64,000 nt of DNA from Methanolobus tindarius DSM 2278 (GCF_000504205.1 NZ_AZAJ01000001.1:2392879-2456878), one strand, 5' to 3'; counted from the first letter of the stretch, positions 26,605 through 33,777 are shown. A program made the numbers and translations. Notes: generated by a model not told the origin, from the sequence alone.

Positions 26605-26672
26605 TATACACACATATTTGTTAACCTATTTATTGTGTATAACAGGTTTTTTGTCGCAATTAAACCTGTTAT
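26605..26672. promoter_or_regulatory. Nested inverted-repeat operator cluster
   Basis: Two overlapping inverted repeats: TATACACA (26605-26612) with TGTGTATA (26634-26641), and ATAACAGGTTT (26639-26649) with AAACCTGTTAT (26662-26672), both perfect. A further half-site ACAGGTTT lies at 26584-26591, and a TATA-like TTTATATA near 26694. The cluster lies upstream of the leftward membrane-protein gene (start 26523) and faces a long rightward gap. Confidence 0.6.
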
Positions 26673-26864
26673 CAGCCTTTTTCCAAAAGGTAATTTATAT
26701 AAGTGGCTTTTAGCTTAATAATCGTTTTTCAAACTGCATTTGAATATCCAGTGGAGTATACCATACCAGAGAAGGAACAGACTATGAACAGACATGATAA
26801 CATATAGACTTGGAGTAGGTTGGCAGTATATGCCGCTGTACCATTCATAGCATAAGTATTCACT

Positions 26865-27053
26865 TCATCCATCTGACAGCTTTCTACGTTTCACGTCAAC
26901 ACGGTCCAAAATCCCGGCCCTGACAAGCAAAACAGGGACTTTTCCATACAATGACACCTTGGGATATCTCAGGCCCGGAAATCCAACAGTATAAACATTC
27001 AAAACCACGTCATGAAGTCGATGGATGCGGGTTTTGTGGTCATGTGTTGTCAT
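26865..27053 (-). CDS. Possible small protein or fragment
   Basis: A 62-residue minus-strand frame (it can extend to 27098). The stretch NVYTVGFPGLRYPKVSLYGK, then VPVLLVRAGILDRVDVKRRK looks protein-like: alternating hydrophobic strands with a basic end and GC-richer codons than its surroundings. It has no clear SD. It may be a short gene or the remains of a longer one. The region is flanked by a direct repeat ACAATGACAACAC. Confidence 0.35.
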   Translation of the reverse strand: MTTHDHKTRIHRLHDVVLNVYTVGFPGLRYPKVSLYGKVPVLLVRAGILDRVDVKRRKLSDG

Positions 27054-27217
27054 TGTATGCAGTGTAGATGGCGTGTTGTCATTGTAGTCAGCGTCCACAG
27101 CAACGACACAGACAGACTCACAGGCTCATTGATTGCGATAATATCTTAAAAACGAGAACAGCAGCATTTGTGAGTGTTGCGATGTTGATATTAAGGATGC
27201 ATGATATATCAGTATTC

Positions 27218-27361
27218 ATGACCAAGGAAAATAGAGCACAATCGGTAGTCCCGGAAGGACATAGAACCGGCGGATTACCTACCAGTGAGGAATTCGAGCG
27301 ACTATTGCCGGTTGTTTTGAATGAAAACAAGGAGCTAATTGAAGCCCTTGCAAGGAAGTGA
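27218..27361 (+). CDS. 47-residue ORF with E-E-F / KELIEAL tail
   Basis: The frame is open further upstream, but ATG 27218 gives a compact protein ending PTSEEFERLLPVVLNENKEL, IEALARK. The same ending occurs in the next gene (NRAEFEKLLPIVIEENKDL, IEALSKK), so the two are duplicates of one helical module. Its TGA is four bases before the GTG start of the next gene, implying coupled translation. Confidence 0.5.
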   Translation: MTKENRAQSVVPEGHRTGGLPTSEEFERLLPVVLNENKELIEALARK

Positions 27362-27365
27362 TAAC

Positions 27366-27713
27366 GTGCCAGTAGATAACGAAAGTGAGTTTAAGATTTC
27401 AACCCTTCCTCGTGGTCATGGTGCGCTGAGTCCAACTTTCATGAATACCATGAAGGGAGTTTACGAAAGTATGAAGCCCTTAATGGATGCGTTGAGGAAA
27501 GGTTACATCATCGAAGACAGGTCATTCATCCGTGGTGAAGAGCATCTTTTGCCATCGGATGAGCTTGCATGGTTGAATCAGAAGCTCATTGAACGTCATT
27601 GTTTGCCTATTATACCACGTGGCGGACTGCTGAATCGTGCTGAATTTGAGAAATTACTCCCCATTGTGATTGAAGAAAACAAAGACCTTATCGAAGCATT
27701 GTCAAAAAAGTGA
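27366..27713 (+). CDS. Small protein with duplicated C-terminal module
   Basis: A 115-residue protein. GTG 27366 is chosen because AGGAAGTG at 27352-27359 is a plausible SD; a longer frame begins at TTG 27339. Residues 20-75 are helical (FMNTMKGVYESMKPLMDALR, then LAWLNQKLIERHCL), and the last 35 residues (IIPRGGLLNRAEFEKLLPIV and on) repeat the whole of the upstream ORF. The short module also resembles the 14105 and 14247 ORFs. Function unknown; such tails often mediate protein contacts. Confidence 0.55.
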   Translation: MPVDNESEFKISTLPRGHGALSPTFMNTMKGVYESMKPLMDALRKGYIIEDRSFIRGEEHLLPSDELAWLNQKLIERHCLPIIPRGGLLNRAEFEKLLPIVIEENKDLIEALSKK

Positions 27714-27740
27714 ATTTAGTATTGATATCACTGTTCTTTA

Positions 27741-28583
27741 TCACATGTATTCATCATCATGGAACATGTCTTCTGCCATGCTTTCCAGTATTGATATTGT
27801 AACAGGCAGAGTTTCAGAATCAATAATCTCATTAACGTCATACAGGTGCAAAATTCCGTGTCTGGAGAAGTAGACTCCAATTTTATCTATGGTTGAGCCA
27901 TCTATCTTTTCTTCCCCGATTCCGCCTATGACTCCAAGAAGGTAATAGCCCACGATTTGGTTAAAAATGTCCCTTGTCACTGATAAGTTCTTGGTGGTCT
28001 TTATGTCTATCATCATGTTATCAATGACTAAATCAGCATCAGCACCACCTACAAGGTAAGAACCTTCATTGAATATTGGGTTCAATAAACAATGCTTTTT
28101 AGCCTTGAATAGGTCGAAATCAACAATGCTGATTAGGTTTTTGAGGTCTTGGATGTCTTCAGGTTCAATCTGCATTGGAATATCATATACATCCCTTCCT
28201 GCTCTGTAATACATATCGAGGTGTGCCAGCATCAGAGACGATTTCAGTAAATCATCGGTGAGTATACCATCATTCAGGAACTGATTATATGCATTTGTTG
28301 CAAAATCAAGGTCATTCTTCGCTTTTGCGTAATACTCAACGGATTCACGCTCTTCCATTCTGGCACAGGCTCCTTCTGCAACCCATCTATCTGTGATTGC
28401 ATCAGGATTGTGGTATTTCAGGTGAAATCGCATAAGATAGTCAAATGCAGTGCCAATCATAGGGGGCTTATTTGTCAGAAGTGGTGCTTTGATTTCACCG
28501 GCAATTTTACCTCTTGGCTTCTGGAATTCATCTGCAAATATTGCCTTTACGTCCTTATCCTTCAGAAAATCAGTTAAACTCAT
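27741..28583 (-). CDS. RecB-like PD-(D/E)XK nuclease
   Basis: A 280-residue protein of the RecB/Cas4-like PD-(D/E)XK class. Motif set: MIGTAFDYLMRFHL near residue 42 (the helical entry motif), GGADADLVIDNMMIDIKTTK with Asp near 185 and D-x-K near 195, followed by the helix FNQIVGYYLLG with the typical Q-x-x-x-Y. No helicase domain or 4-Cys Fe-S cluster is present. It could serve element recombination or defence. It is convergent with the 27366 gene and divergent from the membrane-protein gene at 28706. Confidence 0.75.
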   Translation of the reverse strand: MSLTDFLKDKDVKAIFADEFQKPRGKIAGEIKAPLLTNKPPMIGTAFDYLMRFHLKYHNPDAITDRWVAEGACARMEERESVEYYAKAKNDLDFATNAYNQFLNDGILTDDLLKSSLMLAHLDMYYRAGRDVYDIPMQIEPEDIQDLKNLISIVDFDLFKAKKHCLLNPIFNEGSYLVGGADADLVIDNMMIDIKTTKNLSVTRDIFNQIVGYYLLGVIGGIGEEKIDGSTIDKIGVYFSRHGILHLYDVNEIIDSETLPVTISILESMAEDMFHDDEYM

Positions 28584-28705
28584 GCAGGATTATATATTTT
28601 GCAAGAATATATAATTTGTTAAAAAGTTTCACTTATAAATCTGGTAGCCGTAAACAATATGGATTATTAAAAAAGTATATCTGTCTACAAAGAATCTTTA
28701 CTAAC

Positions 28706-29737
28706 ATGATAATAACAGCGAATTCAACATTTCAGGGTCTAGTATCATGGACAGATGGACATGACAGCCTATTGACTCTCTTTTTCACTGCTGTAGTTGC
28801 TGCTGCAACTGTTGTGTATGCAATATTGACTTGGAAGTTAGTTTCTGAAACAAGAAAGATGCGAAAGGTACAAACAGAACCCCATATTTCAATAATCATA
28901 CAACCAAGAGAAGATACTATAGGTTTTATAGATTTGATTGTGCAAAACATTGGATTAGGACCTGCTTATGATGTTAAATTTGATATTGAACCCGATTTTG
29001 ATTTGATGGTAAATAGGAAACTATCAGAAGTTGGTTTTTTCAAATATGGCTTAAAATACTTTGCACCCGATGAAAGAAGAAAACTTTTCCTGACAAGTAC
29101 GTATGAAAACTATGAGGAGAAAATCAAGACAAAGATTCGAATTGTTGCAAAGTACACTAATGGAGCAGGAACTGACTATTCTTCAACATACATGATAGAT
29201 TTCTCTGAAATGGAAGGAATGATTTCAGCAGGCAAACCGCCTATTTATGAAATATCGGACTCGTTGGGTAAAATACGCTCAGAACTACATGATTTCAGAA
29301 TTGGTAATCCTAAATTCAGCGTCATCGCTTATTCAGAAGATGAATATGAGCAAAAGAACATCGAAAATCGAGAACGTAGAAATAAATTCAGAAATCAATC
29401 ACATGTTCCTAAATGGGGCGAACGCTTACCTTTCGAGTATGAGGGTTCCATTAAAGAGGGTAATATCATAGAAGTGGGAAATGAAGAAGTCTCGATTTCA
29501 TCATTACAATATTATGATTTGCTCTGTAAATTCCGTGGGAAAACAGTAAATATTGGACTTCCTGATTCTAATGATGTAATCCCCAATGACAGTCTAGGTG
29601 CTTGGCTAAGGGATAATGTGAGAAGAATACCTTTAGCAGCTTATGTAGGTCCAATACTCGTGAAAGAAGGATATGCTGAAAAAGGTGATGATGTTGCTTT
29701 CATCACTTTCAAACAAGAATATCCTACTGATAGTTAG
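28706..29737 (+). CDS. Single-TM protein, unknown
   Basis: A 343-residue protein. The frame is open upstream into the nuclease promoter region; ATG 28706 is the sensible start since a single membrane helix follows (LLTLFFTAVVAAATVVYAIL, about residues 24-43). Then comes a charged turn (KLVSETRKMRKVQTEPHI) and a beta-rich domain (FIDLIVQNIGLGPAYDVKFD), a layout seen in many archaeal/phage membrane-tethered beta-sandwich proteins. The C-terminal part (SLGAWLRDNVRRIPLAAYVG) is mixed. No family is named; possibly paired with the polytopic protein downstream. Confidence 0.65.
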   Translation: MIITANSTFQGLVSWTDGHDSLLTLFFTAVVAAATVVYAILTWKLVSETRKMRKVQTEPHISIIIQPREDTIGFIDLIVQNIGLGPAYDVKFDIEPDFDLMVNRKLSEVGFFKYGLKYFAPDERRKLFLTSTYENYEEKIKTKIRIVAKYTNGAGTDYSSTYMIDFSEMEGMISAGKPPIYEISDSLGKIRSELHDFRIGNPKFSVIAYSEDEYEQKNIENRERRNKFRNQSHVPKWGERLPFEYEGSIKEGNIIEVGNEEVSISSLQYYDLLCKFRGKTVNIGLPDSNDVIPNDSLGAWLRDNVRRIPLAAYVGPILVKEGYAEKGDDVAFITFKQEYPTDS

Positions 29738-29825
29738 GTATCACACAATTCAGAATTCATCTTTTTCCCTTTTTGATAAGCTGAACCTATATTGATACTA
29801 GGGATAATCGATAACATTACACATA

Positions 29826-30884
29826 TTGATTGTAACTTATCGAATAGATTCGAATCACTTCGAAATAAATAAGTATATAAGTAACCCTTTTAGGTATGTG
29901 GGAAATAACAACATAAATGAAAGTCTAGCTCTCAACATCACAATGAACGTGGTGCTTATCACTGCAATCTCGGTCTTGATGAAGAAAGATTTCTTCGATG
30001 ATGTGTTATACATTGCTGCTATAGCTGAATTCTATGGCCTGTCACTAATTTTACTGGTGTTGTTTTATGTTGCACTGGAATTGAAAGGAATAAACCATTT
30101 TGAACAGAGAATGGACTTTTACACAAAGGGTCTATTGATTAACCTTGCAGTTGCTTGTCTTGTACTAGGTGCAAGCATGTACCCGCTGGTATTGTATACA
30201 GTAGGTGGACAAGGGTTGTTTGTTTTTGCCATAACAGCCCTTGTACTCGTTAACATATCAATTCCTTTCCTAATGTTTCTCTCTGTATTGGGTAGAATCA
30301 TGTATGATATCGGAACTGGGAGTGGAGAGAGGTATCTGAAAATGTCAAATGATAATCGTAAAAGAAGTTGGAATATGAATAAATATATCGGAAGAAAAAG
30401 AGGATTTGTATATACTTTTGCAACGTATCTCCTAATATTAGTGATACTTTTCTCCGCTCGTTCCATAATTCCTTTTGTTTCTGATTTATCAGATATTGCA
30501 ACAATTGTGATACTCACAATAACGGCAATAATCTACTTACTTCAAAATCATCTAAATTTTAATAACCATTTAGAGTTACTTGATTCAACATATAGGATAA
30601 AGCAGCTTGAAGAACTCTACATGCCATTATACAGTGTTTCACCTGATTTCTGGAAACTTGATGTTAAGGAGATAGAGAGATTTTCATACCTTGCATCAGA
30701 TGAATTAGGTCAAATGGTGCAAATGGATGATAAAGAAATCTCCCTTATTGATAAATTCATCAAATACCTCAAGTCACCGGATGATTTCACATTTCATGAG
30801 AAGAATGAAGTCTATGAAAAGGTTGCAAGTGCAATTGAGGAAGATATCAAGTTATTAAAAAAGGATTTGAATATACATTTATAA
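29826..30884 (+). CDS. Polytopic membrane protein, unknown
   Basis: Up to 352 residues with about six hydrophobic helices in three pairs (near 38-55, 63-85, 104-128, 135-155, 195-215 and 222-240) and a helical cytosolic C-terminus (about 250-352) rich in Glu/Lys. The start is uncertain: TTG 29826, GTG 29898 or ATG 29943 are possible. A TATA-like AAGTATATAAG around 29869-29879 points to a transcript start near 29900, which favours one of the later codons. It follows the single-TM gene on the same strand, but this internal promoter suggests separate control. Confidence 0.6.
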   Translation: MIVTYRIDSNHFEINKYISNPFRYVGNNNINESLALNITMNVVLITAISVLMKKDFFDDVLYIAAIAEFYGLSLILLVLFYVALELKGINHFEQRMDFYTKGLLINLAVACLVLGASMYPLVLYTVGGQGLFVFAITALVLVNISIPFLMFLSVLGRIMYDIGTGSGERYLKMSNDNRKRSWNMNKYIGRKRGFVYTFATYLLILVILFSARSIIPFVSDLSDIATIVILTITAIIYLLQNHLNFNNHLELLDSTYRIKQLEELYMPLYSVSPDFWKLDVKEIERFSYLASDELGQMVQMDDKEISLIDKFIKYLKSPDDFTFHEKNEVYEKVASAIEEDIKLLKKDLNIHL

Positions 30885-30995
30885 GGAAAGTAATACCCTT
30901 GTCAAATATCACCTTTTCTCTTCCAATTAAGCTGAATAGACACACAGGCATCCAGATATTGCCCTGTTCTCAAAGGATTATACACCCATTTTGTA

Positions 30996-31023
30996 ATGCA
31001 ACAGAAGGTACATTTTGTTGCAT
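30996..31023. promoter_or_regulatory. Inverted repeat upstream of second recombinase
   Basis: ATGCAACA (30996-31003) and TGTTGCAT (31016-31023) form a perfect 8-bp inverted repeat. A third TGTTGCAT lies at 31123-31130, ten bases before the recombinase ATG and between its likely TATA (about 31110) and start. Candidate operator or recombinase arm sites. Confidence 0.55.
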
Positions 31024-31140
31024 TTTATTATTAAAGTTGATTTTGCGTGTTTTTTAAAATCCAGGTACCTGAAAGCCTTTAATTTTTGAATTAAAGGGCG
31101 TAGGAAACTTTTTTAATGTAGTTGTTGCATTTTCATAACT

Positions 31141-31719
31141 ATGTACTCGAAAGAATGGCTAAGAGTTGAGGAAATCGAAAGCATGCTTTCATTGCCTAAT
31201 CTCGAAGAAAAGTATGAGATTTGGATTCTTTTGCTCTACGTTCCAGCACTGAGGGTTACCGAGGCTATTAATGTCAGAGACCGAGACCTTGACCTTGAGG
31301 GTGAATCTATTGACATATGGAAGGGAAAAGGGAAAGACGGGTATATGGAGAAAGTACCTTGTGATATTGCTACCTTGAAACGAATCAAGAGGTATTCACA
31401 GCATAATAATCTCAGACCAAACGACTACATAATGTTTAGCAACAAATCCGGCAAAGTGCACCGAAGCCATGTTTACAAGGTTGTGAACAAGATATTGCAA
31501 CAGGTCAACCCGGATAAGACGATTGGAACACACACCTTCAGAAGGTCCAGAGCACAGCATCTATTGGACTCAGGACTGCCATTGGTCTATGTTTCGAAGC
31601 TGTTGAGACATAAGAACCTGTCAACCACTATGCATTACTTGAACGTCTCTGTGACCGACATACAGCGTGAAATGGAGAAAATCAGTGACCCAATGGATAA
31701 GATTAGTGCTGTGATTTGA
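31141..31719 (+). CDS. Catalytic-domain-only tyrosine recombinase
   Basis: A 192-residue XerA/Int-type catalytic domain with all expected residues: Arg in ALRVTE (near 37), Lys in KGKGKDG (near 64), HTFRRS (near 132), LLRHKN (near 157) and MHYLN (Tyr near 166). The N-terminal core-binding domain is missing, and no coding sequence for it is seen upstream. No SD; the T-rich TATA-like sequence 30 bp upstream suggests a leaderless mRNA. It lies near the right end of the element. It could be an excisionase-like helper, a resolvase acting on multimers, or a competitor of the left integrase (all inference). Confidence 0.85.
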   Translation: MYSKEWLRVEEIESMLSLPNLEEKYEIWILLLYVPALRVTEAINVRDRDLDLEGESIDIWKGKGKDGYMEKVPCDIATLKRIKRYSQHNNLRPNDYIMFSNKSGKVHRSHVYKVVNKILQQVNPDKTIGTHTFRRSRAQHLLDSGLPLVYVSKLLRHKNLSTTMHYLNVSVTDIQREMEKISDPMDKISAVI

Positions 31720-31746
31720 TGTAGTTTTGAGCAAAGTAAATTCACT

Positions 31747-31848
31747 CTATTCTCTTGAATAATATTGAATTAATTCATCAATACTCTGTGAATTTGTTGA
31801 TTTAAGCAGATTGACAATTTTAATATCGAGACTTTCTGTCATGTTCAT
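31747..31848 (-). CDS. Possible 33-residue ORF
   Basis: Minus-strand ORF starting MNMTESLDIKIVNLLKSTN and ending in YYSRE. The hydrophobic spacing fits one amphipathic helix pair. It is convergent with the second recombinase. There is no SD and composition is AT-rich, so it could be chance. Confidence 0.25.
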   Translation of the reverse strand: MNMTESLDIKIVNLLKSTNSQSIDELIQYYSRE

Positions 31849-31905
31849 AATTTCATATCAGCACGCAATATTAAATCATGCAATAAATCAATATTATGAA
31901 TAGAA

Positions 31906-31918
31906 AATCCGTATACCT
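31906..31918 (+). promoter_or_regulatory. 13-bp element motif, copy 3
   Basis: AATCCGTATACCT, followed by a GGGGGG run and, 60 bp on, a TATA-like TTTATATA (31979-31986). It lies about 104 bp inside the right att repeat. See copies at 8190 and 14536. Confidence 0.55.
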
Positions 31919-31957
31919 TAGGGGGGAAAGATTTTTTGCACTTCGAAGCTGAAAGGG

Positions 31958-31979
31958 ATGTGGCCCAAGTAGGCCACAT
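31958..31979. repeat. Perfect inverted repeat near right end
   Basis: ATGTGGCC-CAAGTA-GGCCACAT, 8-bp arms with a 6-base loop, 43 bp inside the right att repeat. It may be a recombinase/accessory protein site or a terminator hairpin without a T-run. Confidence 0.55.
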
Positions 31980-31993
31980 TTATATACAAACTC

Positions 31994-32011
31994 AAAAGAG
32001 AGATTTGAACC
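31994..32011 (-). repeat. T-arm-like inverted repeat, right arm
   Basis: On the minus strand this reads GGTTCAAATCTCTCTTTT, matching 7005-7022 at 17 of 18 positions in opposite orientation. It also resembles the T arm of the adjacent tRNA (GGGTTCGAATCTCTC), with which it is in tandem. Confidence 0.6.
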
Positions 32012-32021
32012 CTTATTCGCC

Positions 32022-32095
32022 TAAGCCCCTGGAGAGATTCGAACCCTCGGCCTGCTGATTACGAATCAGCCGCTATACCGCTAAGCCACAGAGGC
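32022..32095. repeat. Right attachment repeat (74 bp)
   Basis: Identical to 6882-6955. The flank at and beyond 32096 is chromosomal and carries the tRNA promoter. Confidence 0.9.
32024..32095 (-). tRNA. tRNA-Thr(CGU), right copy, probably the active one
   Basis: Same 72-nt cloverleaf as the left copy, anticodon CGU, discriminator U, no encoded CCA. A TATA box (CTATATAAT on the plus strand at 32118-32126) sits 23-31 bp upstream of the 5' end. This copy therefore keeps the native promoter, with at least part of its 3' end supplied by the element. It faces away from Trm5. Confidence 0.93.
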
Positions 32096-32117
32096 AAAAC
32101 TGAACGACAGTATAATT

Positions 32118-32126
32118 CTATATAAT
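32118..32126 (-). promoter_or_regulatory. TATA box of tRNA-Thr
   Basis: On the minus strand ATTATATAG lies about 27 bp before the mature tRNA 5' end, the expected archaeal TATA position. No equivalent is seen at the left copy. Confidence 0.7.
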
Positions 32127-32162
32127 GATTTAATAATTTCGCTTAAGCTTTACTAATATCAG

Positions 32163-33164
32163 CTAGAGCACTCTCACTTCAATGCAGACATTGAACTGGT
32201 GTGGAGCATAGGACCGGACGACTCGTGACTCTACAAGTTCAGTAGTTCTTCCTGCTCTTTTTGCTGCTTCATCGATAAGTTTCAGGGAACTCTCAAAAAG
32301 GTCGTCCTCTGGAGTAATATCGTAATAGTGAATAATACCGTTTGTAGCACAAAGTTTCACAGCAGCATCAAGGAAATCATTAGCATTATGGGGCAGGTTC
32401 ATAATCACATGATCTGCAATACCGGCATATTTTTCAGCTTCAAGGTTCGCATCGCCTTCTATAGCTTCCACGTTTGGAACTGAATTGAGTTCAACATTGT
32501 GGCGCAGGAACTCAACAGCATACGGGTTTTTGTCAATTGCAATCACGCGAATGTTAGGGCTTTTCCTAGCGAACATAATGCTATATGGGCCAACACCTGC
32601 GAACATGTCTACAACGGTTTCGCCTTCTTTAACTTGGTCAAGGATGCGTGAACGCTCGGTTGCAAGGCGTGGTGTGAAGTAAGCTCTTTCAAGATCGATG
32701 TAAAATCGTGAACCGTATTCCTTGTGAATTGTTGATGTCCTCTCCTCCCCTGCAACAGTCCTGAACCTGCGGGTTCTGAACTCTCCCTCAACAGGACTCT
32801 GGGCTGCAAGTACGGTCTTGACGTTTTTCTTCACTTTCATTATGGCATCTGCCACTTTCTCAGGTTCAGCAACGTCATCCTCAATAAGCGCAATATCTCC
32901 GACTATTTCAAAGTGAGGTATAACGTCCAGCAGTTCTTCAAATTTAAGCTGGCCTTTCTGCTCCTCAAACTCATGCTCGGTAAGTTCAAACTCTCCGGGT
33001 AATTCCTTTAGCTCTACTTCTTCTGGTTTTCGTGTGAGTGGAAGCAAAAGGTAATCTTCTTTTGAACTAATTCGTGCGGAATTGTCCAGCAGGTCCATTT
33101 CCAGCAGTAACCTGCGTATTGGCTCGCCTTTTTTCTTCAGAACTTTAATGCAACTTCTATTCAT
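32163..33164 (-). CDS. trm5: tRNA (guanine37-N1)-methyltransferase Trm5
   Basis: A 333-residue enzyme that makes m1G37 in tRNAs and prevents frameshifting. The N-terminal domain (CIKVLKKKGEPIRRLLLEMD) matches the archaeal Trm5 D1 domain. The middle recognition segment contains TRRFRTVAGEERT. The SAM-binding Rossmann motif VVDMFAGVGPYSIMFARK lies near residue 193, AIDKNPYAVE follows, and the catalytic NLPHN is near 266. Length is like the Methanocaldococcus jannaschii enzyme (about 336). Its ATG lies one base after the TAA of the upstream LysE gene, so the two are in one operon. First chromosomal gene right of the element. Confidence 0.93.
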   Translation of the reverse strand: MNRSCIKVLKKKGEPIRRLLLEMDLLDNSARISSKEDYLLLPLTRKPEEVELKELPGEFELTEHEFEEQKGQLKFEELLDVIPHFEIVGDIALIEDDVAEPEKVADAIMKVKKNVKTVLAAQSPVEGEFRTRRFRTVAGEERTSTIHKEYGSRFYIDLERAYFTPRLATERSRILDQVKEGETVVDMFAGVGPYSIMFARKSPNIRVIAIDKNPYAVEFLRHNVELNSVPNVEAIEGDANLEAEKYAGIADHVIMNLPHNANDFLDAAVKLCATNGIIHYYDITPEDDLFESSLKLIDEAAKRAGRTTELVESRVVRSYAPHQFNVCIEVRVL

Positions 33165-33165
33165 A

Positions 33166-33777
33166 TTATGTACCTATGATAAACCATGATCCAAACAGGA
33201 CAAGGAACAGTCCGCAAGATAGCAGTACCCTTTCATAAATCTTTGGTGACATGAGTTTCTTTCCCTTGCTGAAAGATGCGGAAACAACAGTGAAATATCC
33301 AAGGTCAGCGAGCCAGTGTCCTGCCATAAACATCACAGCTGCTATCAGACCGATCTCCATTCCCCGGAGCACAAGTGCACTTCCCGCTGCCAGCCACCAT
33401 ATCCAGAAATAAGGATTTGATGCTGATGTGACAACTCCTGCAAGTACAGGTTTAGAGGTGCCTTTGTCGTGCTCATGCATGGAGTCTGCTGCACCTTTTG
33501 CACTTCTCATTGTCATCAGGCCAAATATCACAAGGGTGGCTCCACCAAGTAATGATATTGCCATTACAGTGCTGTCACTCACTGCTGTAATACCGTAGAT
33601 TATCAGAATGCATACCATGAACTCAAGGATTGCATGACCTACAAAGATTTCGGGACCTGCTTTCCATCCTCTTTTCAGGGATGTATCTATTGTCACAAAA
33701 AGCATGGGTCCTGGTACAAGTGCACCTGTAAGTCCCAGGACAAATCCTATTGTCAGCATTTCCAGCAGTTCTAACAT
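33166..33777 (-). CDS. LysE/RhtB-family exporter
   Basis: A 203-residue inner-membrane exporter with about six helices. The family signature is in the first helix pair (GFVLGLTGALVPGPMLFVTI, about residues 12-31). The N-P-Y-F-W step appears as SNPYFWIWW near residue 118. Family members export amino acids or related small molecules; the substrate is not predictable. Directly upstream of trm5 with a TAA-T-ATG junction. Confidence 0.88.
   Translation of the reverse strand: MLELLEMLTIGFVLGLTGALVPGPMLFVTIDTSLKRGWKAGPEIFVGHAILEFMVCILIIYGITAVSDSTVMAISLLGGATLVIFGLMTMRSAKGAADSMHEHDKGTSKPVLAGVVTSASNPYFWIWWLAAGSALVLRGMEIGLIAAVMFMAGHWLADLGYFTVVSASFSKGKKLMSPKIYERVLLSCGLFLVLFGSWFIIGT

Larger units (their letters stand above)
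6882..32095. mobile_element. 25.1-kb integrative element at tRNA-Thr
   Basis: The element is bounded by two identical 74-bp direct repeats (6882-6955 and 32022-32095), each containing a complete tRNA-Thr(CGU) gene plus two flanking bases. Repeat-to-repeat distance is 25,140 bp. A complete tyrosine recombinase starts 83 bp inside the left repeat, and a second, catalytic-domain-only recombinase ends about 300 bp inside the right one. Gene content is typical of archaeal plasmid/virus-like elements: a helicase-primase-like protein, RHH and winged-helix regulators, small unknown genes, nucleases and membrane proteins. No virion or conjugation genes were recognised. The interior is AT-rich by eye compared with the flanking core genes. 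The name and replication mode are unknown. Confidence 0.93.

Noticed and set aside
26536-26718. 60-codon plus-strand frame over the operator cluster
   Set aside because: Hydrophobic chance frame spanning perfect inverted repeats and a TATA box.
30119-30517. 132-codon minus-strand frame
   Set aside because: Lies wholly inside the polytopic membrane-protein gene and is its antisense shadow.
6882-32095. Provirus interpretation of the element
   Set aside because: No capsid, portal, terminase, packaging ATPase or tail gene could be recognised; an integrative plasmid fits better, though unknown genes could hide virion proteins.
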